Shown here: positions 49,957-59,140 of the stretch, in pieces
Layout: the number at the start of each line of letters is the position of its first letter
Numbering within the stretch: position 1 is the first letter of the stretch
Source of the DNA: an uncultured Eubacteriales bacterium
GTDB lineage: Bacteria > Bacillota > Clostridia > Oscillospirales > Acutalibacteraceae
NCBI GenBank assembly: GCA_934647945.1
Contig: CAKUFK010000005.1
Span: 62,001-126,000 of the forward strand
Length of the DNA stretch: 64,000 bases
Reading direction: 5' to 3'
Program-made: the position numbers and the translations under genes
Notes under the pieces: generated by a model
The model's input: only the letters and a program-made list of their open reading frames with translations
The model's database searches: none
What the model was told of the DNA's origin: nothing

Positions 49957-51471
49957 ATGAAACGATGGATGGCCTGGCTGGGGGTTGTATGTGCGGCAGG
50001 GCTCATGTTCAGCGCCTGCGGGGGCTCTCCCACATCACGGGAGACGTCCGCCACGGCGGGAGAGGCAGCCCCCCTATTCTATTTCTCGGGAGACGGACTG
50101 TACATGGTGGGGGAAAGCGGCAAGCCCCGCCTGCTCGCCGAGGAGGTCGAACTGCCGTCATTTTCTTCCACGGTACAATCTCTGCCGGCTGCTTCCGGCC
50201 GGTATCTGCTTTCACCGAACGGCAAGAAGCTGTCGTTCAGCCCGCGTTACAACAGTCTGGAGGACAATATTGCGCTGTATGCGGCCGATACGGCAAAAGG
50301 AACGGTCAAAACCGTGTGTAAGGATCTGGCGGTGGACATAGAGCAATTCGGTGTTTGGAAGATGGTGTTCCGTTTTGGGGTGGATGGCACCCTGTACTAT
50401 ATCCAACAAAACCGGGAAGCGGTCCGGACCGACCTGTACGCCTATGAAAAGGGAAAGAGTCGTCTGGTGGCGGAAAATGTCGTATCCTTTTTCCTCGGGG
50501 AGGATGGGAAGACGATTCTCTACTATGGCGGGATCGAGGGAACCGGATCCCCGCAAGAGTCCGGCGATCGGTTCATCCAGCAGTGGGCGGCCAAATACGG
50601 GGCATCGCGTATGGTCTTGAAACGGCTGGACATCCAAACCGGGGAATGTGCTACTCTCTCGGATAAAGTCAGTACCACTAGCCATCCCAGCTTTGACCCT
50701 TTTTCGTTTTCTTACGTCAAGTTCCAAGAGTGGGATGGTACGAGATATGTGGAGCGGCAGGTGGGCGAAGTACCGCCCAGCAGCCCCTGCCCCTGTCCCG
50801 GCTGCGCGGCGGGCGGGATCCATCTTTCAGATGGCGTCCACATTTACAAAAGAGAGGCTTTGGACGGATGGTTTTTAGAGGCTGACGGCCAGGAGCCGGT
50901 ATTCATCGAGGCGGTGTGGCAGCATGGTACGGATAAAAAGCATGAAAACCAGGTGCGGTTCGTCCAAACCGACGGTGCGGTCTACTGCTACAAAGACGAT
51001 GCTACAGAACCCGGCCAGAACAATTTGTTCCGGCTGGCAATCGAGGATGGTGTTCTGAGAGAGAAAAAAGCGATCACAAACTATGTTATGGATATCAAAA
51101 TGGGATATAAAGGCGGTGTATTCTATTTCCGCCAATCCTTGGATGTGCCGAACCGCTCGAAGATCCTATATTATACAGATGGGACGGATACCCTTTCATT
51201 TGAGTCGCTTCCCGAAGAGACGGGGCCGTTTACCGTGAATGGGAACGCGTATCTCTTGGCTCCTCGTGAAGAGGGAGAGCGGCAGGATATCTACTCATTC
51301 GACGGGCACGGGACCACGCTGGTAGCGGAAGGGGTGCGGCATACTCTCTACGCGAACAATCAACTCTACTACACCAAGGACGAAGGTGCCCCCTTTTCCC
51401 TGTATCAAGGGAATACGTTAGTGGCGGAGAATGTCGACGGTGTCATCGGCTTGTATGAGGACTTCCTATGA
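49957..51471 (+). CDS. 504-residue lipoprotein, copy 1 (beta-propeller-like)
   Basis: Lipoprotein signal MKRWMAWLGVVCAAGLMFSA with lipobox FSAC (Cys21). The body is made of repeated short beta strands with (L/V)YY and DG turns: FRFGVDGTLYYIQQNREAV, SFFLGEDGKTILYYGG, DGAVYCYKDD, KGGVFYFRQS. The pattern is that of DUF5050/TolB-type propellers. A unique stretch SSPCPCPGCAAGG in the middle has three cysteines. GAGGAGGG gives the start. The neighbour at 51564 is a close copy. Probably an extracytoplasmic sensor or binding protein; function unknown. Confidence 0.75.
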   Translation: MKRWMAWLGVVCAAGLMFSACGGSPTSRETSATAGEAAPLFYFSGDGLYMVGESGKPRLLAEEVELPSFSSTVQSLPAASGRYLLSPNGKKLSFSPRYNSLEDNIALYAADTAKGTVKTVCKDLAVDIEQFGVWKMVFRFGVDGTLYYIQQNREAVRTDLYAYEKGKSRLVAENVVSFFLGEDGKTILYYGGIEGTGSPQESGDRFIQQWAAKYGASRMVLKRLDIQTGECATLSDKVSTTSHPSFDPFSFSYVKFQEWDGTRYVERQVGEVPPSSPCPCPGCAAGGIHLSDGVHIYKREALDGWFLEADGQEPVFIEAVWQHGTDKKHENQVRFVQTDGAVYCYKDDATEPGQNNLFRLAIEDGVLREKKAITNYVMDIKMGYKGGVFYFRQSLDVPNRSKILYYTDGTDTLSFESLPEETGPFTVNGNAYLLAPREEGERQDIYSFDGHGTTLVAEGVRHTLYANNQLYYTKDEGAPFSLYQGNTLVAENVDGVIGLYEDFL

Positions 51472-51563
51472 TCTGAGACGGCGAAACCGTCGCCAATTGA
51501 TATACTGAAGTTGAGATTTGTTTCCATATATGCGGCAGGATATCAAAGAGGAGGGATGGTTGG

Positions 51564-53078
51564 ATGAAACGATGGATGGCCTGGCTGGGAGCCGTATGTG
51601 CGGCAGGGCTCATGTTTAGCGCCTGCGGGGGCTCTCCCACATCACGGGAGGCGTCCGCCACGGCGGGAGAGGCGGCCCCCCTATTCTATTTCTCGGGAGA
51701 CGGGCTGTACATGGTGGGGGAAAGCGGCAAGCCCCATCTGCTCGCCGAGGAGGTCGAGCGCCCCGCTTTCCGCAACGCCTCACAGTATTTCCCCGGAGCC
51801 GAAGGTCTTTATATGCTCTCGCCGAACGGCAGAGAACTGGCGTTTTGTCCCCGATACAACGCATTGGAGGATAAAACCACTCTGTACACGGTCGATACGC
51901 CAAGCAAGGGGAAGACCAAGGCCGTATGTGAGGACCTGGCCGTGTTTTTACGCAATTGGAGCAATCGGGCGCCCTTTCGTTTTGGGGTGGATGGCACCCT
52001 GTACTATATCCAGCAAAACCGGGAAGCGGTTCGGACCGACCTGTACGCCTATGAAAAGGGAAAGAGTCGTCTGGTGGCGGAAAATGTCGTATCCTTTTAC
52101 CTAGGGGAGGATGGGAAAACGATTCTCTACTATGGCGGGGTCGAGGGAACCGGATCTCCGCAAAGCGCAAGTGAGACTTTTCTCCAGTGCTGGCAGGCCA
52201 AGTACAGTATCAGCCGCTTGAGCCTGAAACGGCTGGATACTCAAACCGGAGAATGCGTTGTTTTATCCGAAGCCGCCTCCTTAAACGACCTGCCGCAATA
52301 CGATAAAACCGCCTTTGCGTATGTGGTGTTCATAGAACAAGATAAGGAGCAACACCCTGTCCAGCGACAGGTAGGAGACATGCCAGAGAGCATGGATGAG
52401 AACCGTTCTGCGTATGACACGCTTGTGCTCTCTCCAGGCGTTCAAATCATCAAAGATACGAGCCGCGGTGCCTGGATTCTGCAAGCAGAGGGCCGGGAAC
52501 CCATCGTCATAGAGAGCATTCGCCAGCCGGGCACATCCGCAGATAAAATCGTGGAAAACCAGCTTTATTTTACCATGGCCGACGGGGCGGTCTACTACTA
52601 CAACGCAACGCCTTCGAGTAACCAAGAGGCCAATTTTTTCCGATTGGCCATTGAGAATGGAGCCTTAAAAGAAAAAACCGCGCTGGGCCCCCATGTCGAG
52701 CGTGTCTTAGAAAGCTATAGGGACGGCGTCTTTTATTATGAGCGGGTTCCGGATCATACGGGGGAGTTCCTTCTGTGTTATACCAATGGTACAGACATGG
52801 TCACGTTGGATAATATCCAGGATCTGGAGACGCTTCGTGTAGTGGGGGATCAGGCCTATCTGATCGTCAGTCGGAAGGATGCCCCACAGCGGTACGACAT
52901 ACATTCATTTGACGGAAAACAGGCAGCTTTATGGGCAGAGAACATCAGCACCTATGGTTTTTTTAACAATCAACTATATTATACTCAAGATAACGCCGCC
53001 CCTTTTTCCCTGTATCAAGGGAATACGTTAGTGGCGGAGAATGTCGACGGCGTCATCGGCTTGTATGAGGAACCGTGA
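51564..53078 (+). CDS. 504-residue lipoprotein, copy 2 (beta-propeller-like)
   Basis: Same length and same signal peptide and lipobox as copy 1. The first ~60 residues, a central block (FGVDGTLYYIQQNREAVRTD to ENVVSF) and the last 24 residues (PFSLYQGNTLVAENVDGVIG and the end) are nearly identical. The parts between are diverged to a moderate level and lack the CPCPGC segment. This block pattern points to gene conversion or selection on the variable blocks. The gap between the copies is 92 bases, and GAGGAGGG is conserved. Confidence 0.75.
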   Translation: MKRWMAWLGAVCAAGLMFSACGGSPTSREASATAGEAAPLFYFSGDGLYMVGESGKPHLLAEEVERPAFRNASQYFPGAEGLYMLSPNGRELAFCPRYNALEDKTTLYTVDTPSKGKTKAVCEDLAVFLRNWSNRAPFRFGVDGTLYYIQQNREAVRTDLYAYEKGKSRLVAENVVSFYLGEDGKTILYYGGVEGTGSPQSASETFLQCWQAKYSISRLSLKRLDTQTGECVVLSEAASLNDLPQYDKTAFAYVVFIEQDKEQHPVQRQVGDMPESMDENRSAYDTLVLSPGVQIIKDTSRGAWILQAEGREPIVIESIRQPGTSADKIVENQLYFTMADGAVYYYNATPSSNQEANFFRLAIENGALKEKTALGPHVERVLESYRDGVFYYERVPDHTGEFLLCYTNGTDMVTLDNIQDLETLRVVGDQAYLIVSRKDAPQRYDIHSFDGKQAALWAENISTYGFFNNQLYYTQDNAAPFSLYQGNTLVAENVDGVIGLYEEP

Positions 53079-53481
53079 TGGACGGGGCGGGACTATCAGG
53101 AAGCACCGCCGTCGTTGATACGGGAGTCCCGGTATGGAAGCCATCTGCCGCCGGCCGGGTGTGGCCAAAGGAGGCAAGCGCCTTCCTGACCCTTTAACCG
53201 TCGTCGTCCTTCTGCTGCACATCGCCAGGGATCCACTATGGTTGGCCGGCGGTGGGCGGAGTGTGGGCATTTCCTTTCTATAAACGAAAGAGGGCCGCCC
53301 GACTGTCCGGTTGTAGGGAAGAATCTACCCAAGAGGAAGACGGCTCCGCCACTTCTGGCATGGCAATCTGAAGAGATGGATAGGAAATAATGCCCCCCAT
53401 ACAGACTCGATTTTTCTTGCTCCTCTGTGAAAATAGGACCCACTCTTCAAGACCTGCGCCCATTCTTACTCCATACAGAAA
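53079..53481. other. Intergenic region, nothing recognised
   Basis: About 400 bases after copy 2. Minus-strand frames here (e.g. 53096-53443) have no ribosome site and low-complexity Arg/Gly content. Confidence 0.3.
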
Positions 53482-53520
53482 GGCCGGCATCCTTTCCGGA
53501 TGCTGGCCTGTTCTCATTTG
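53482..53520 (+). terminator. Terminator for the lipoprotein pair
   Basis: GGCCGGCATCC/GGATGCTGGCC around TTTCC, then TGTTCTCATTT. It lies about 400 bases past the stop. Confidence 0.45.
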
Positions 53521-53586
53521 CCTTTTTCATGGTCATCAGAAATTGGAAAATCAAATGGATAGGGCTTTGGGCGGATAAGGAGCATA

Positions 53587-55378
53587 TTACACAACTCTCT
53601 TATCCACATAGTATTGCGCTTGTAAGTTGTATAATTCGGCATATTTACCGTCAAGGGAAATCAGCTCGTCATGGGTTCCGTATTCTATGATATGGCCCGC
53701 CTGAAAAACCGCGATATAATCGCATAAACGGCTGGAAGATAGGCGATGCGATATATATATCGCCGTCTTATCGCGGATCATGGCATCAAACTGTTGGAAT
53801 ATTTCATGTTCCGCTTTCGGATCAAGTGCCGAGAGCGGTTCGTCCAGGATCACAATGTCCGACTTTCTGGCAATTGCCCGGGCAATCGCAACCTTCTGTC
53901 CTTCCCCTCCCGATGGTTCAAACCCATCTTCATCGAATTCTTTATAAACGCTTGTGTCCATACCCTTTGGCAATGTCTGTATTTTCTTGTCTAAGCCGAC
54001 CTCACGCAAAAGGTTGGAAACCGTTTCACGGGATATGGTATTCTCGTCATTCAATACGATGTTGTCCTTTATAGAAAACGCGAATAATTTAAAATCTTGA
54101 AATACCGCCGAAAACATGCCCATATACGCATCATAGTCAATATCCTTTATATTAACATTGTTGCAGAGGATCTCTCCTTCGGTGGGGTCATATAGACGGC
54201 AAAGCAATTTCACAAAAGTCGTTTTTCCCGCGCCATTTTCACCGACAACCGATAGTTTGGTTCCTGATTTTATATCAAAGTTCAAGTTTTGTATGGCATA
54301 ATGATCCTGTCCGGGATATTTAAAACAAACATTACGAAAAGAAATGATAAACTCCTTCTCTTTAGCAACAGGCAAAGGAAGTCTTTTGTTGTTTCTAAGG
54401 ATCTCTGGTATATTCACATATGTATCGAGCGCCTCGTAATACAGTCCATATATTTTTATATCAACCAAGCTGGATAAAACATCGCGGACAGCGTTGGAAA
54501 AAGTGGACACTGCATTCAGATACATGGTGAATTCGCCGATGGTTATCGTGCTTTCCAGGACCCGGTAAATCAGATAGGCGTATGTAATTGCATTTTGAAT
54601 CAGGCCTGAAACGGAGTTAAACAAACTCGATAAAGAAAAGCACACATTCCTTTTTTTATAAAACGCGATCGCTTTATTTGAATAATCCATTTCAGCGTCA
54701 ATCAGCTAATGGCTCATATTGTTCATCCGGATTTCTTTAGAATAGGAAACATCTTCTAGAATCCGGGTAAAATAGTTCCATCTTCGCTCGACCTTTACGG
54801 CTTCCATGGAGAGCTTGTGACTTTTTTTCTTGGCTTTGGAATCGATAAATGCACTGGCGAGTACCATGAGCAAAAAGATAGAAACGATCAAAATATTCAT
54901 GGTGGATATGATGGCGATGATTCCTATCAATGTGAAAACTTTACCGACGATTGCAAAAGCACTCTCCAGAACATATGAAAAGCCGTGCCAATCCCCATAT
55001 AAAAATTTATTGGCTTTCTCTCTTATTTCAAAATAATCCGGCTTTTCCAAATTGCAAAAATCCGTATTCGCCAGTTTTTCGTGCATAAACTAACTTCGAG
55101 AATCTAGCAGACAAATAGCATCTCTGATTAAAAATCAGCAGATTGACATGCGATATACCCCAGCTGTTGATAAAGATAGCTGCTAGAAGGAGCACCACAT
55201 AGAGGATCATCGTCTCCATGCGCTGTTGCTCCATTAATTCATCGATTATATATTTCGGAATGGCGATGATCGCAATAGGTAAAATTCCGATTAGTAATTG
55301 ACTAACGGCATTCAGAATGATGTAGGATTTCCTTTCTTTCCAGCTGAATTTAATGAAAAAAAGTAACCCTTTCATCAT
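53587..55378 (-). pseudogene. Decayed ABC exporter (fused permease/ATPase)
   Basis: Remnants of one ~590-residue exporter half-transporter in three pieces. Piece one (55028-55378) holds two membrane segments of the permease. Near 55080 an extra base shifts the frame (LSARFSKLVY then, in the other frame, EKLANTDFCNLEKPDYFEIR). Piece two ends at an in-frame TAG (54706-54708). Piece three (from MDYSNKA) holds the rest and the ATPase: Walker A GENGAGKTT, signature PSGGEGQKVAIARA, Walker B DIVILDEPLSALD. AT-rich. The start ATG at 55378 still has AAGGGG. No functional product expected unless read-through occurs. Confidence 0.85.
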
Positions 55379-55521
55379 TGTGATCACCCCTTTATGGAAT
55401 CTGACAAGTTATTCTTAAAAAACCGTAAAGTCTTTCTCCATACTTTTCGAAGAGTGCGTTTTAAAAGCGTTTTCCATTTGACCTTTAATGAACAATGATC
55501 GCAATCGTTACACGATAAATT

Positions 55522-55674
55522 TTATTTCTGGCAAAGGTTGTATCCATCGAATAAGGCGTCAAGGTGTTCGGTTACGTCGTTCCGGATTTTGATCTCCATC
55601 TTCCGTGTTTTTTCGTTGAGCATCTTTGCAGTCTGTTTCAGTATGTCTATGGCCATGCCTTTTACCTTATTCAC
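55522..55674 (-). CDS. Short helical open frame, probable gene remnant (50 aa)
   Basis: Reads (GTG)NKVKGMAIDILKQTAK... ending NDVTEHLDALFDGYNLCQK. The H-L-x-ALFDGY ending recalls the tail of coiled-coil segments found in clostridial regulatory or phage-like proteins. There is no ribosome site at the GTG, and an upstream stop lies two codons away. It may be the surviving 3' end of a lost gene. The rest of 55379-56086 is AT-rich with no supported gene. Confidence 0.3.
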   Translation of the reverse strand: MNKVKGMAIDILKQTAKMLNEKTRKMEIKIRNDVTEHLDALFDGYNLCQK

Positions 55675-56086
55675 TAGGATACCATGCGTCCCCGTGGATT
55701 ACAAGAGAATATTTCGGGCTTTTGGAAGCACATGAACCCATATTAAAGTGGACGAATACGCCACATAAAAAACACATATGGAAAAAGGCGATAACATATG
55801 AAAAACAACCAACTTTATATTCATTACCCGTTCGGTTATAAACTATTGCCTTTATTACCAACCGCCCATGGCTTCCGGCAAGCGGCCAGCTATGCCAGTG
55901 TCGAAGAGATTGCCAGGGTACAGGAAAGGGAGTCTGTTTCTTCCTCGGACAGAAATCCGGGAACGGGTATGTGATAGGTGTACACATGCCGCCCGCTCTC
56001 GTTTTTGGAGGTATCTTTTGGTATGTTTTCGCAGCGGCAACGACCAAATAAACACCAAAACACAGTTTAAACACCGTTTCAAGGCA

Positions 56087-56125
56087 TGAAAAGAACCCGC
56101 ACAAACGCAGTGTTCATGCGGGTTC
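56087..56125 (-). terminator. Original terminator downstream of the tRNA-Pro locus
   Basis: Minus strand GAACCCGCA paired with TGCGGGTTC, then TTTTC. It lies just outside the left attachment site, so it is probably what ended tRNA-Pro before the element inserted. Confidence 0.6.
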
Positions 56126-56130
56126 ACAGG

Positions 56131-56175
56131 TGGTCGGAGTGATGTGACTTGAACACACGGCCTCTTGGTCCCGAA
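56131..56175. repeat. Left attachment site (partial tRNA-Pro)
   Basis: Identical over 45 bp to 63638-63682. It reads from the CCA complement to the anticodon loop and then diverges; no 5' half of a tRNA follows. Confidence 0.92.
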
Positions 56176-56288
56176 ATGCCGTGGGAGCGGAAAAGGCGTG
56201 ATTTCCAGTCCAATGGGTGCTGCATGGGACGGAAAATAGCGGTTTGACTTGCTGAATAGTCCACCCCATCCACCCGCTGATTTCCGGT

Positions 56289-56309
56289 TATGGGTCAGCG
56301 TATGGGTCA
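56289..56309. repeat. Paired arm-type motif, left end
   Basis: TATGGGTCA at 56289 and 56301, 12 bp apart. The same pair with the same spacing occurs at 63537 and 63549 near the right end. Confidence 0.55.
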
Positions 56310-56325
56310 GAAACGGTGGCTGATA

Positions 56326-56823
56326 CTAAAAATACCGTTGCTCGTGTAATTTTTTCACTGCCGTTTGTATTTGAGAATCAGAATATTTTGAACCTTTTAT
56401 TTTTTTTACTCCCGGCAAAATACTACCGTAATCTGTGGCTTTAGTTTCTCTTTGAACAAAAAGCGTAGTTGCTAATAACTCAAGCGACGAGGGAGATTCT
56501 TTTCCAAAAAGATTTACGATTTGTTTTTCTTCGGCTGGAAGTTTTGATATGCCGTGAGCTTTGGCCTCTTCGGTTGGTTCGATTAAATGTCCGGAATCAG
56601 TGTAATTAATAAATAAATAACCAACTTCTGTTAACTTCTGTATTTCAAAATCCAAATCAGCACTATACGGACCATAAAAATGAATAGTATAGTCGAATTT
56701 TTTCGGGCCACCTGCTTCCTCTATCAAATAAACTATCTTTTGAAGGGTTTTTTTACAAGGAGCTTTTTTAGATACTTCCATTAACTCATTTACTACGCTT
56801 ACGACTGTTTCGTGCCTATTCAT
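56326..56823 (-). CDS. YwgA-like protein (165 aa)
   Basis: Starts MNRHETVVSVVNELMEVSKK. The core KKTLQKIVYLIEEAGG and YTIHFYGPYSADLDFEIQKL then TEVGYLF matches the pattern I know from B. subtilis YwgA, and recalls Panacea/DUF4065 antitoxin-type domains (LQK-hydrophobic-Y ... YGP(Y/V)S). The C-terminal half is helical. In B. subtilis ywgA neighbours ywfO, and here too it follows the HD gene, 19 bases after that gene's stop. AAAGGAG lies about ten bases before ATG 56823; an upstream ATG at 56853 overlaps the HD gene. Function unknown. Confidence 0.65.
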   Translation of the reverse strand: MNRHETVVSVVNELMEVSKKAPCKKTLQKIVYLIEEAGGPKKFDYTIHFYGPYSADLDFEIQKLTEVGYLFINYTDSGHLIEPTEEAKAHGISKLPAEEKQIVNLFGKESPSSLELLATTLFVQRETKATDYGSILPGVKKIKGSKYSDSQIQTAVKKLHEQRYF

Positions 56824-56842
56824 TCTTCCAATGCTCCTTTCG

Positions 56843-58156
56843 CTATTCATCACAAGTGTTTTTGATTATTTCTCTGGCCCTATCCAATTCAGATTTGTTA
56901 ACATATAGGCGGCAGATACTAATTGGTTTAACAATACCTTCCAAAATCAAAGAGTCTTCCATAATATTTCGTGCAACACCAGAATGTTTATCAATAATTT
57001 TAATTTCTTTACCACTATCATCTTCATGAGCAAGCAACAGCGGTTGAAGTTTATGTGCAGCTTTATCAACTTCGTCAACAAATGCTAAATCACTCGGAAT
57101 ATTATTTTGCACTGCATGACAAATCACTTTAAATAATTGCCGTTCACTCTTATTTGCGTGAGCTGACGTCTCACGTACGCAAGTCATGAGCTCCCGTTTA
57201 CAGTATTGTTTACAATATGTTGTATCAGATTTTTTAATTAAATGCAATACTTCAACATCATCTAACTTTAAATATGCGTTTAAATCTAACGGATATTTAC
57301 CTCCCGGAAGAATCTCAGATATGCTCTGAACTAATAAACGGTCTAAATATCTGCGGGTTTTATGAAAGTAAACTTGGATAAACATAAAATACCGTGCTAA
57401 AACAAATTCCTCTAATGCCTGTATTCCCCCACTGCTTATTGCCAATTGCATGATTTTTTCTTTCGGATTTTTATAGACGGTAATTGTGGAAATAAAGCGG
57501 TCAAGGTCGTATATCCCATAACTTACGCCACAATACTTGGAGTCCCTTAATAGATAGTCCATTTTGTCACAATCCATTTCACCGTCCATAAAACTCTTTA
57601 AAAACATAAAGTCCGGCCAAATGTATGCATCATCCAAAAGATGTTCCTGAGCTTTTTCTCCGTAGATCATCCAAAGTAACTGAGGAGTAATATAATACTG
57701 CTCTCCATACTGCTTTTGAAACTCAATTCCTATTTCATTTATATATTCTGCAATTTCTGTCTTCTCAATAATATCTTTTGTGTAATCCTCATGTTCTCGT
57801 TTGTTCTCAAACAATTGTTCTGACGCATGAGAAAATGGGGCATGTCCTAAGTCATGGGTTAACGCTATTAGTCTTAAGATTTGGCGGTACCATGCTGTAA
57901 CAGCAGCATTTTCTTTTGAGTCTTCTCGAAATAAATTGCTGTTTTTGGCAGTGACTGCATCAAATGTTCTCGTAACCAAATGCATAACACCAAGTGAATG
58001 CCCAAAACGGGTATGCTCCGCTCCGTGATAAACAAGATATGTTGTGGCTAGTTGGTGAATGTTCCGCAATCTCTGAAAGGGAGCGGAATCAACAATTTTT
58101 TGTTCTGCAGGACTAACCTCAATAAAACCATGTACTGGATCTCGATAATGAGGCAA
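56843..58156 (-). CDS. HD-domain dNTP triphosphohydrolase-like protein (YwfO-like)
   Basis: 437 residues, starting at TTG (MPHYRDPVHGF) with AGGAG upstream. HD motifs in order: H in FQRLRNIHQLAT, HGAEHTRFGHSLG, the HD pair in ALTHDLGHAPFSHASE, and a distal Asp in MDCDKMDYLLRDSKYCG. This is the dGTPase/SAMHD1-like layout and matches YwfO/EF1143 proteins that cleave dNTPs. A regulatory C-terminal part follows. Strongly AT-rich, unlike the host. It is cargo of the tRNA-Pro element and followed by the YwgA-like gene. An anti-phage or nucleotide-control role is inferred only. Confidence 0.82.
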   Translation of the reverse strand: MPHYRDPVHGFIEVSPAEQKIVDSAPFQRLRNIHQLATTYLVYHGAEHTRFGHSLGVMHLVTRTFDAVTAKNSNLFREDSKENAAVTAWYRQILRLIALTHDLGHAPFSHASEQLFENKREHEDYTKDIIEKTEIAEYINEIGIEFQKQYGEQYYITPQLLWMIYGEKAQEHLLDDAYIWPDFMFLKSFMDGEMDCDKMDYLLRDSKYCGVSYGIYDLDRFISTITVYKNPKEKIMQLAISSGGIQALEEFVLARYFMFIQVYFHKTRRYLDRLLVQSISEILPGGKYPLDLNAYLKLDDVEVLHLIKKSDTTYCKQYCKRELMTCVRETSAHANKSERQLFKVICHAVQNNIPSDLAFVDEVDKAAHKLQPLLLAHEDDSGKEIKIIDKHSGVARNIMEDSLILEGIVKPISICRLYVNKSELDRAREIIKNTCDE

Positions 58157-58227
58157 TTTAATCACTCCTAGCAGGTATTGTTGCTTATTGTGTTACATGA
58201 AACTGCAACTGATTTTTATCTTAAATA

Positions 58228-58256
58228 AGTATACTCTTTCTCTGACAAAATCGCAA
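58228..58256 (-). promoter_or_regulatory. Sigma-A promoter of the HD/YwgA pair
   Basis: Minus strand TTGCGA (58251-58256), a 17-bp spacer, TATACT (58228-58233), about 70 bases upstream of the HD gene start. Overlapping plus-strand frames (58188-58439) are therefore unlikely to be coding. Confidence 0.6.
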
Positions 58257-58435
58257 TATCAAAGCTTTAATTATATTTGCATGATAATTTGTTTTGAATT
58301 AATCCGCCACGCCGGATATAACCTTAACAACGTGGGTATGGATGAATTGATGATCGCCACGATCCACGCCGCCAATGGAGTCACGGATTATGTGGAAAAG
58401 ATTTTCAGGGAATCCATAAGGCTTAAAGAGACTCG

Positions 58436-58464
58436 TTGACAAACTGAAATTGGAATGGTAAAAT
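58436..58464 (+). promoter_or_regulatory. Sigma-A promoter of the excisionase/HTH genes
   Basis: Consensus TTGACA, an exact 17-bp spacer, TAAAAT. Confidence 0.6.
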
Positions 58465-58599
58465 ATACTCGTTTCCATACAACTGAATACTCAAATATAA
58501 GTTGACTCTATGCCTTACATATTGAAACCTCCAAGCAACAGGAGGTTTTCATGTGTTGGGCTTTTTTGTTGTCCAAGCATATTCGGAAGGATGATGCCA

Positions 58600-58812
58600 A
58601 TGACAAGCAAGTACACAACCTATGAGCAGCTACCACTTATGCTATCCGTTCCAGAGATAGCATCCGTACTGGGAATCTCCCGCGCGGCAGCCTATGAACT
58701 GGCACGGAGTAAGGACTTCCCCTCTTTACGGATCGGCACCCGCATTGTGATACCGAAAGATCAATTCATTGAATGGGTCAACAGAAAGGTGGCGGACAAG
58801 CATGACGAGTAG
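58600..58812 (+). CDS. Excisionase-type MerR-like HTH protein (70 aa)
   Basis: Starts MTSKYTTYEQLPLMLSVPEI; the HTH_17 core is SVPEIASVLGISRAAAYELA then SLRIGTRIVIPKDQFIEWVN. This is the shape of excisionases and recombination directionality factors carried by tyrosine-integrase elements. GGAAGG is placed correctly for ATG 58600. Its 3' end overlaps the next gene by 11 bases (ATGACGAGTAG). It would bend DNA at the element ends for excision with the integrase; TATGGGTCA motifs are possible partner sites. Confidence 0.82.
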   Translation: MTSKYTTYEQLPLMLSVPEIASVLGISRAAAYELARSKDFPSLRIGTRIVIPKDQFIEWVNRKVADKHDE

Positions 58813-59140
58813 GGGCGGATATTACCGAATGCCTCACCGTATTTTTCAGTTCAGGCTGACGCCCGTCCAGTTCACCGTCTACAGCTATCTGGTCTCCTGC
58901 ACTGGACAGAAAGAAGTCTGCTGGCCGAGCTACCAGACCATCGCCAAAGCTTGTTGCATCTCGCGGAACACCGCCATTCGTACCATTGAGGCACTTCAGA
59001 AAAAACGGTTGATCGAAAAGAGCCGTACCACTAGTCGGAACATATATGGCCAGGTTCGCACCTCCAACAACGAATACCAGATCAACGACCTGTCCGCCAT
59101 TGAGTACTGGTCAACTGAGGATACCAAGGCGGTCATCTGA
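58802..59140 (+). CDS. Helix-turn-helix replication-initiator-like protein (112 aa)
   Basis: Reads MTSRGGYYRMPHRIFQFRLT, PVQFTVYSYLVSCTGQKEVC, WPSYQTIAKACCISRNTAIR, then TIEALQKKRLIEKSRTTSRN. The winged HTH (HTH_36 type) resembles the N-terminal domain of plasmid/ICE replication initiators and is often found between excisionase and integrase in clostridial elements. Shorter than a full replication protein, so it is either a stand-alone regulator or a truncated initiator. The frame overlaps the excisionase gene. Stop at 59140; no further domain follows. Confidence 0.72.
   Translation: MTSRGGYYRMPHRIFQFRLTPVQFTVYSYLVSCTGQKEVCWPSYQTIAKACCISRNTAIRTIEALQKKRLIEKSRTTSRNIYGQVRTSNNEYQINDLSAIEYWSTEDTKAVI

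Noticed and set aside
56131..56175. A second complete tRNA-Pro gene
   Set aside because: Only the 3' 45 bases match; no 5' acceptor or D arm follows, so it is an attachment-site remnant.
58188..58439. 83-codon plus-strand frame at the left of the excisionase
   Set aside because: Its first half overlaps the good minus-strand promoter of the HD gene and it has no ribosome site.
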